A stretch of 64,000 nucleotides of DNA from Myceligenerans salitolerans. Lineage in GTDB: Bacteria; Actinomycetota; Actinomycetes; Actinomycetales; Cellulomonadaceae. Under the pieces are notes generated by a model. It worked only from the letters and a program-made list of their open reading frames with translations. It ran no database searches and was not told where the DNA came from. Location: positions 1-64,000 of the forward strand of contig NZ_JAFMPK010000043.1 in NCBI RefSeq assembly GCF_017349295.1. Direction: 5' to 3'. A program made the translations under genes and the position numbers. Below are positions 59,392 through 64,000 of this stretch, one piece after another (the first letter of the stretch is position 1; each line of letters opens with the position of its first letter).

Positions 59392-60669
59392 TCAGGGCTT
59401 CAGATCCACCCAGACCAGGCGGTGGTCGCTGCTCGGGAACGGGTACGTGCCCGTGAGGCGGGACAGGGGATCGTCCTGGGTAGGCCAGAAGACGCCCGCG
59501 TCGCGGATCCGGAGGTTCCGGCTCGGCAGGGTGTAGTCGGCGCGCAGGTTGCCCGGTGCGGTGTCCGCGAAGTCGGCGGTGTCGAGGGCCGGGTCGCCCG
59601 TGTGCGACTCGTTGGCGCCACCCTGCAGCTCCGCCGCCTCGACCGCACCCTCCGACCTCGGCGCGGGGTCCTGGATCCGCCGGTTGTCGAGCAGCTGGTG
59701 GATCGCGCCGTCGTACGAGTCGCCGTCGGCCGGATCCGCGTTGTAGTCGCCCAGGATCACGAAGGACGCGCCCCGGTGCAGACCGCCCCGGCGCCCGTCG
59801 TCGTCGTAGATGTAGCGAGCGTGCCGACCGCCGGTCACGTAGTCGGCCCAGAACCGGATCTCGTCGTGGTTGCGGCGGCCGTTGCGGTCCTCCGCCCCGT
59901 CGAACGTCGGCGGCGTCGGGTGGGCTGCCAGCACGTGCACCGTCCTGTGACCCACCCGCACGGGGACGTCCCAGTGCGACTTGCTGGACAGCGGCAGCGC
60001 GTCGAGCTCCTCGTCCGTGTACCAGGCCTCGCCGGTCGCGGGGTCGGTGGGAAGCGCCGCGCCCGGCATGTCCTGCCACCGGAAGTGCTGGAACGTCCGC
60101 GCGCGGTCGGCGTCGATCGGATACCGCGACAGCACGACCATGCCGTACTGGCCGGGGAACAGCCCGAAGCCGAGGGCGTCGTCGCCACCGCCGACGGTGC
60201 CGTCGTTGTTCAGGTCGAAGCCGCTGGGCACCCCGGTGTTCGACGGCGCCACGAACGCGTACCGGTACTCGATGGGTTCGGCGTCGCCCTGCGGGACCTC
60301 GAGGTAGTTCTCGCGGAACAAGCGGGCGGCCTCGCCGGCGTCGTCGTGGTCGAACTCGTTGAGCAGCACGACGTCGGGCCGCACGTGCTGGATGACCTCG
60401 GCGACGGTCCGGGCCTGCTCGTTGCCGCCGTCGGACAGATCGGCGACGAGCTGACCTTGCGTGGCCCGGTTCAGCGACAGGTTGTAGGTGGCGACACGCA
60501 GGCTCTTCTTCGCGGCGGACCGAGTCATGGCCGACGACGCCGGCCGGTCGGCCCGGGCGTCGGCGCCGCGGTCGGGAACGGGACCGGTAGCCGCGACGGC
60601 CGCGCCGCCTCCGCCCACGAGGGCGGCGGCGAGGACAAGGCCCGTTGCGCGCAGAGCAGGGCGGCGCAT
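59392..60669 (-). CDS. Secreted endonuclease/exonuclease/phosphatase-fold protein
   Basis: A 425-residue exported protein of the EEP superfamily. After a signal peptide (RATGLVLAAALVGGGGAAVAA) come the metal/catalytic motifs RVATYNLSLN, DVVLLNEFDHDD, LSRYPIDAD, HVLAAHPTPP, FVILGDYNADP and the final SSDHRLVWVDL. Such proteins hydrolyse phosphodiesters, and many are extracellular nucleases or phosphatases. The EF-hand-like DLNNDGTVGGGDDA in the middle may bind calcium. The ATG at 60669 has GAGGAG; upstream in-frame codons were dropped. Confidence 0.9.
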   Translation of the reverse strand: MRRPALRATGLVLAAALVGGGGAAVAATGPVPDRGADARADRPASSAMTRSAAKKSLRVATYNLSLNRATQGQLVADLSDGGNEQARTVAEVIQHVRPDVVLLNEFDHDDAGEAARLFRENYLEVPQGDAEPIEYRYAFVAPSNTGVPSGFDLNNDGTVGGGDDALGFGLFPGQYGMVVLSRYPIDADRARTFQHFRWQDMPGAALPTDPATGEAWYTDEELDALPLSSKSHWDVPVRVGHRTVHVLAAHPTPPTFDGAEDRNGRRNHDEIRFWADYVTGGRHARYIYDDDGRRGGLHRGASFVILGDYNADPADGDSYDGAIHQLLDNRRIQDPAPRSEGAVEAAELQGGANESHTGDPALDTADFADTAPGNLRADYTLPSRNLRIRDAGVFWPTQDDPLSRLTGTYPFPSSDHRLVWVDLKP

Positions 60670-60797
60670 GAGTGCTCCTCGGGGTGAAGGGACGTGCACG
60701 CCCACGGTAGTGCGTGACGCGTGAACGCCGGGTGACGCGCGGCGGAACGCCGGCGTCGGCGAGCGGCACCGGTGGAGGACTCCGCGCCCCGCACACC

Positions 60798-60838
60798 GCG
60801 ACGGCCCGCACCCTCTGGTGGAGGGTGCGGGCCGTCGC
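60798..60838 (-). terminator. Terminator after the M6 protease gene
   Basis: Perfect 18-bp arms GCGACGGCCCGCACCCTC and GAGGGTGCGGGCCGTCGC with a 5-base loop TGGTG, just after the protease stop. Confidence 0.92.
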
Positions 60839-60865
60839 CGTCGTGCCGCGATCAGGCCGTGCCGG

Positions 60866-63184
60866 TCAGGGCCGGTCGACCTTGATGGTCATGTGGCCGT
60901 TGCGGCTGTTCTGCCGCAGCACCTTGATGCTGGTGCCGGTGCCGCCGACGATCACGGAATGGCCCGGGTTGGACTCGTCGTAGTAGGCGTACGGGTCGCT
61001 GTCGTCGAACGTCCTGGACTGCCGCGCCCACCAGGAGGTGCGCAGCGTCGCCGGAGCCTCGCCGGCCTCGCTGTGCAGGAAGAGCCGGTCCTCCCGCTGC
61101 ACGCCGAACGTCGCGTCGTACGTCTGGATCCGGTTGCGGGCGATCGTGCCGTCCGAAAACTTCAGCGGGGTGGCGTCGGCGTCGACGGGCAGCGCCTGGC
61201 CGTGGCCCGGGTGCTGTGCGGTGTTGTTGTCACCGTACAGACCGTTCACGTACCAGATCAGCAGCCCGTCCTGGTAGGGGAAGTGCTCCACGCGGTCCGG
61301 GTCGGACTCGGTCCAGCCGAAGTTGTACGGGCCCTCCTTGAGCGTGACGTCGTAGCCGCCGTACACCCTGTGCTCGGCGAGGTAGTAGTGCGAGAACGAC
61401 GCGTCGTAGGCACCGTCGGTGGCGATCTTGAAGTCACCGGTCCAGTCGGAGGCGTCCTCGAAGTCCTCGGTGAGCACGTCGTCCACGGAGACCGTGTCGA
61501 CCACGAGCCCGCGCTCGTTGACGCCGCCGTCCGAGGTGTAGCGGAACCGCACCTGCGCCGTCTCGCCCGCGTACGCCGACAGGTCGGCGGTCAGTTCGGT
61601 CCAGCCGCCGGACGAGCCGTCGATCCCGCCGCCCGGGTTGGTGCCGTTCGGGTCCTCGTCGGACGACTCGCTCGTCGACAGGGAGGTCCAGGTGCCGCCG
61701 CCGTCCGTGGTGATGTCGACGAAGGCGTAGTCGTAACCTTCCTCGATCTCGTAGTTGACCTGGGCGGACAGCTGGCCGCCCGCGGGCACCACGAACTCGG
61801 GCGACGCGAACGTGGTGTTCAGGTTGTTGCCCGTGTCCGAGTAGGCGTACCGGCCGTCGATCGGGTCGACACCGACCTCGATGCTCTCCGTGCCGTCCGG
61901 GAGCTTCACGAGTGCGGCCTGCGGCCGGGTCGTGGCGTGGAACGCCGGGCCGAGATTCACGATGCCCGACTCGTCCGCCTCGACGGTCTCGTAGTCCAGC
62001 CAGCCGAGGAACAGCTTCTCGGTGGCGCCCATGTGGTTCGGGGTCCCACCGATGTGACCGTCACCGTGGCCGAGCCAGGAGCCGGAGCTCATGAGGTTCC
62101 AGAAGCCGGTGCCGTTCTCGCCGCCCGAGGTGTCGTAGTAGTCGGGCAGGCCGAGGTCGTGGCCGAACTCGTGCGCGAACACGCCGAGGCCGCCGTTCTC
62201 CGGCTCGGTGGTGTAGTCGCGGATCCAGATGTCCGTGCCGCCGATCTTGACGCCGCCCAGCTTGGGGAAGTCCGCCGGACCGTCCTCCCAGAGCCCGCCC
62301 TGGTTGACCGCCCAGCGGTGCGACCAGATGGTCCACGGCGGTGCACCGGCCTCCTCGCCCTCGCCGGCGTGGATCGCCTGGAAGTGGTCGATGTAGCCGT
62401 CGGGCTCGTTGATGATGCCGTCACCGTCGGCGTCGTACCGGTCCCAGACGTCGAACGACTGGAGGTACTCGACGACCTCGTCGTGGGTCTTGCCGGAGGC
62501 GATCTGCTGCTCGTACCAGGCGTCCGCGGCGTCCTGGACGAACGCGGTCATGGTCTCACCGGTCTCGTCGCCGGCTGCGCTGCCACCGCCGTAGTAGGAG
62601 GCACGGTTCGGCACCGTGACCCAGTCGGACACGTCGCCCTGGAGGTCGAAGCGGCCCGACGACATCTCGTCGTAGACGTCGTGGAACGACTCGCCGTTCG
62701 CGTCGCCGTTGAAGAACATGTCCATGTAGTGGTCGCGCGAGAAGTCGCTCTCCCAGTACGTGGAGTTGTCGTTCGCGGAGGGTTCCGGGATCTCGTTGTG
62801 CAGCGGCCCGGCCGGAGCGTCGGGGAAGTAGGGCGAGCCCTCGCCGTCGCCGAACTCGACCAGGATCGAGAAGAGCTGCGAGGTCTCCTGGGCGCCGTAC
62901 TCGACGTACTCGCCCGGGGCGATCTTGACGACACGGGACTTCTTGTTGCCCTTGCCGCGCGTGGTCACCTTCGCCTCGCCGGTGGCGACCATCTCGACCG
63001 CCTGCTGCTTCCGCTCGCGCTGCTTCTGAGCGAGCGCGTCAGGACGGTCGTCCTCCCGCTGCTGGGCGAACGTCGCCGGGTCCGGCTCCGCCGCGCTCGG
63101 CGCGGCGGCGGCGCTGACGGGCACGAGCGCACCCGTGACCAGCAGAGCCGCACCAGCGCCCGCTGCGCTGATTCGTGGATTCAT
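60866..63184 (-). CDS. Secreted M6 immune inhibitor A-type metalloprotease
   Basis: A 772-residue exported zinc protease. The signal peptide is RISAAGAGAALLVTGALVPV to SAAAAP. The N-terminal part (VEFGDGEGSPYFPDAP, YTYWESDFSRDHYMDMF-like) and the gluzincin motif HEFGHDLGLPD (H338, H342) are intact, followed by FWNLMSSGSWLG, which supplies the Met-turn. The C-terminal half holds beta modules, including an MAM/PPC-like region. Related proteases degrade host or environmental proteins. A calcium-like loop, DADGDGIINEPDGYID, is present. The ATG has GGAGG. It diverges from the MFS gene across a 381-bp gap. Confidence 0.92.
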   Translation of the reverse strand: MNPRISAAGAGAALLVTGALVPVSAAAAPSAAEPDPATFAQQREDDRPDALAQKQRERKQQAVEMVATGEAKVTTRGKGNKKSRVVKIAPGEYVEYGAQETSQLFSILVEFGDGEGSPYFPDAPAGPLHNEIPEPSANDNSTYWESDFSRDHYMDMFFNGDANGESFHDVYDEMSSGRFDLQGDVSDWVTVPNRASYYGGGSAAGDETGETMTAFVQDAADAWYEQQIASGKTHDEVVEYLQSFDVWDRYDADGDGIINEPDGYIDHFQAIHAGEGEEAGAPPWTIWSHRWAVNQGGLWEDGPADFPKLGGVKIGGTDIWIRDYTTEPENGGLGVFAHEFGHDLGLPDYYDTSGGENGTGFWNLMSSGSWLGHGDGHIGGTPNHMGATEKLFLGWLDYETVEADESGIVNLGPAFHATTRPQAALVKLPDGTESIEVGVDPIDGRYAYSDTGNNLNTTFASPEFVVPAGGQLSAQVNYEIEEGYDYAFVDITTDGGGTWTSLSTSESSDEDPNGTNPGGGIDGSSGGWTELTADLSAYAGETAQVRFRYTSDGGVNERGLVVDTVSVDDVLTEDFEDASDWTGDFKIATDGAYDASFSHYYLAEHRVYGGYDVTLKEGPYNFGWTESDPDRVEHFPYQDGLLIWYVNGLYGDNNTAQHPGHGQALPVDADATPLKFSDGTIARNRIQTYDATFGVQREDRLFLHSEAGEAPATLRTSWWARQSRTFDDSDPYAYYDESNPGHSVIVGGTGTSIKVLRQNSRNGHMTIKVDRP

Positions 63185-63440
63185 GGATTCCTCCGGGGTG
63201 TGAGTGCCTCCGGCCCTGAGGAGGCCGGGCACAGCGGTACCTGAGGGTCGCGAGCCCTGCCGTGGCCGGTTGCCACGATCAGGTCCGGACCCTGCACGTA
63301 CCGGGGTGTCCGACCGAGCCGGAGGTGTCGGCGCCGAGTCAGCTGTCCGGACCGCGACGTCCGACGGATGACTCAATCACCGTTCCATTTCAGGAATGTT
63401 GCGTGCGGCACACTACTTGAACTGATGTCAGGAATAAACC

Positions 63441-63476
63441 GGCGGGATTCCGCCACGGGAATGGCGGAATCCCGCC
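63441..63476. other. Perfect hairpin in the protease-MFS divergent gap
   Basis: 15-bp arms GGCGGGATTCCGCCA and TGGCGGAATCCCGCC with the loop CGGGAA, followed by ATCGTTATGTTTT. It looks like a terminator but lies between two genes transcribed away from it. The direct repeats TCAGGAAT at 63390 and 63428 flank it on the left. Confidence 0.6.
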
Positions 63477-63565
63477 ATCGTTATGTTTTGTCCTGGTGGC
63501 ATCGTTCCCACGGTCGCCGAACGCCCAAGAAAACGCTTGCGGCGATGTGCCACACTATCGAATCG

Positions 63566-64000
63566 ATGCGATCGAACCTGGTGCCCCCGGCCGTTCCGGC
63601 GCCCTCCCCCGAGCAAGTGGCCCTTCAGCGCCGGGCCGTCGTGGCGCTGATCGCCCTCTCCACGTCGGCCTTCATGTTCGTGACGGCGGAGAACCTTCCC
63701 GGGGGCCTGCTCACGATCATGGCCAGGGACCTGGAGCGCACCACATCACAGGTGGGGCTGCTGGTGACCGCGTACGCGGCCGTCGTCGTGGTCGCGACCG
63801 TGCCGCTGGCCCAGCTCACGCGGCGGCTCGGCCGGCGCGCCGTCCTCGCGGGAACGACGGCGGTCTGCGCCGTGGGCCTGACCTGGTCCGCGTTCGCGGT
63901 CGGCTACCCCGACCTGCTCGCGTCGCGCGTGGTGACGGCACTGGGACAGGCGCTGTTCTGGGCGATCGTCATGCCCGCCGCGGCGAGCATGTTCCCCCGC
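63566..64000 (+). CDS. MFS transporter, sugar/drug efflux type (N-terminal part)
   Basis: The first 145 residues of a major facilitator protein cut by the window edge. It begins MRSNLVPPAVPAPSPEQV, and spans 1-4 are visible: ALIALSTSAFMFVTAENLPGG, VGLLVTAYAAVVVVATVPLA, the motif A loop LTRRLGRRAVLAG and SRVVTALGQALFWAIVMPAA. The AENLPGGLLTIMARDL stretch is typical of SotB/AraJ-like exporters. The ATG at 63566 lies seven bases after CACTAT and has no ribosome site, so it is probably leaderless. A PurR/LacI-like half-palindrome (AGAAAACGCTTGCGG) is centred near 63535, upstream of it. Confidence 0.85.
   Translation, partial: MRSNLVPPAVPAPSPEQVALQRRAVVALIALSTSAFMFVTAENLPGGLLTIMARDLERTTSQVGLLVTAYAAVVVVATVPLAQLTRRLGRRAVLAGTTAVCAVGLTWSAFAVGYPDLLASRVVTALGQALFWAIVMPAAASMFPR

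Noticed and set aside
63525-63541. PurR/LacI-type operator before the last MFS gene
   Set aside because: Only a partial match to the family pattern, and no LacI-type gene in the window; kept as a remark, not as a site.

Overview
The window is GC-rich (third codon positions nearly all G or C) and gene-dense. It has actinobacterial hallmarks: a SigE-family sigma factor, an F420-type (LLM) oxidoreductase, a PspC-only protein, a MetPS transporter, a TipA-type MerR regulator, DUF6318/PKD secreted pairs and very many apparently leaderless genes. The best guess is a Micrococcales member, probably Promicromonosporaceae or Cellulomonadaceae. This is an inference from gene content; no rRNA or tRNA gene was seen.

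Layout. 1-5.1 kb is an accessory block with visibly lower GC. It holds a complete IS5/IS427-type element whose transposase is followed by a small passenger gene, an autoregulated-looking SRPBCC-ArsR operon with two palindromic operators, a secreted DUF6318-PKD pair of unknown job and an orphan ESAT-6-like gene. 5.1-12.6 kb carries a DinB protein, a YnfA membrane protein, a YgjV-like fusion, a TipA-type drug-binding regulator, an MFS pump, a 40-residue membrane peptide, a membrane-tethered receiver domain, an LLM oxidoreductase and a pentapeptide-repeat protein.

12.5-30.1 kb contains a complete histidine utilisation route: hutI and an AllC-like M20 amidohydrolase (minus strand) diverge from hutU and hutF (plus strand), with hutH about 9.5 kb further on. 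There is no HutG, so the AllC-like enzyme is the best candidate for the last step. Between hutF and hutH lie a phytase-type esterase-like secreted protein, PspC, a large HrpA helicase, a secreted HNH nuclease and a small membrane protein.

30.4-43 kb holds a VanY-type D,D-carboxypeptidase with a Pro-rich tail, a DUF2087 protein, a STAS anti-anti-sigma protein, an AldO-type alditol oxidase, the MetPS methionine/alanine importer, an OmpR-type two-component system, a SigE-family sigma factor with a membrane-anchored partner, and an Excalibur-domain coiled-coil membrane protein. 43-48.2 kb has a 1296-residue TM0106-type nuclease-helicase, an acidic membrane protein and a cold-shock protein. 48.5-59.3 kb is a branched-chain/hydrophobic amino acid ABC importer: the binding lipoprotein at 48.5 kb, and livHMGF at 55.1-59.3 kb. 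They are split by a threonine aldolase, an oligopeptidase B and a GH3 lipoprotein. The window ends with a secreted endonuclease/phosphatase-fold protein, a secreted M6 metalloprotease and the start of an MFS exporter.

Two patterns run through the window. About 18 genes have a TAnnnT-like -10 hexamer only 6-8 bases before the start codon and no Shine-Dalgarno sequence, so they are probably leaderless; several starts were chosen on that basis. Long perfect hairpins separate most convergent gene pairs. No CRISPR array, prophage or biosynthetic cluster was found, and nothing here is a clear-cut new multi-gene system. The oddities most worth following are the IS passenger gene, the TipA-type dual-start regulator, the receptor-like extension on LivH, the tethered receiver lacking its lysine, and the hut pathway with its AllC-like substitute.
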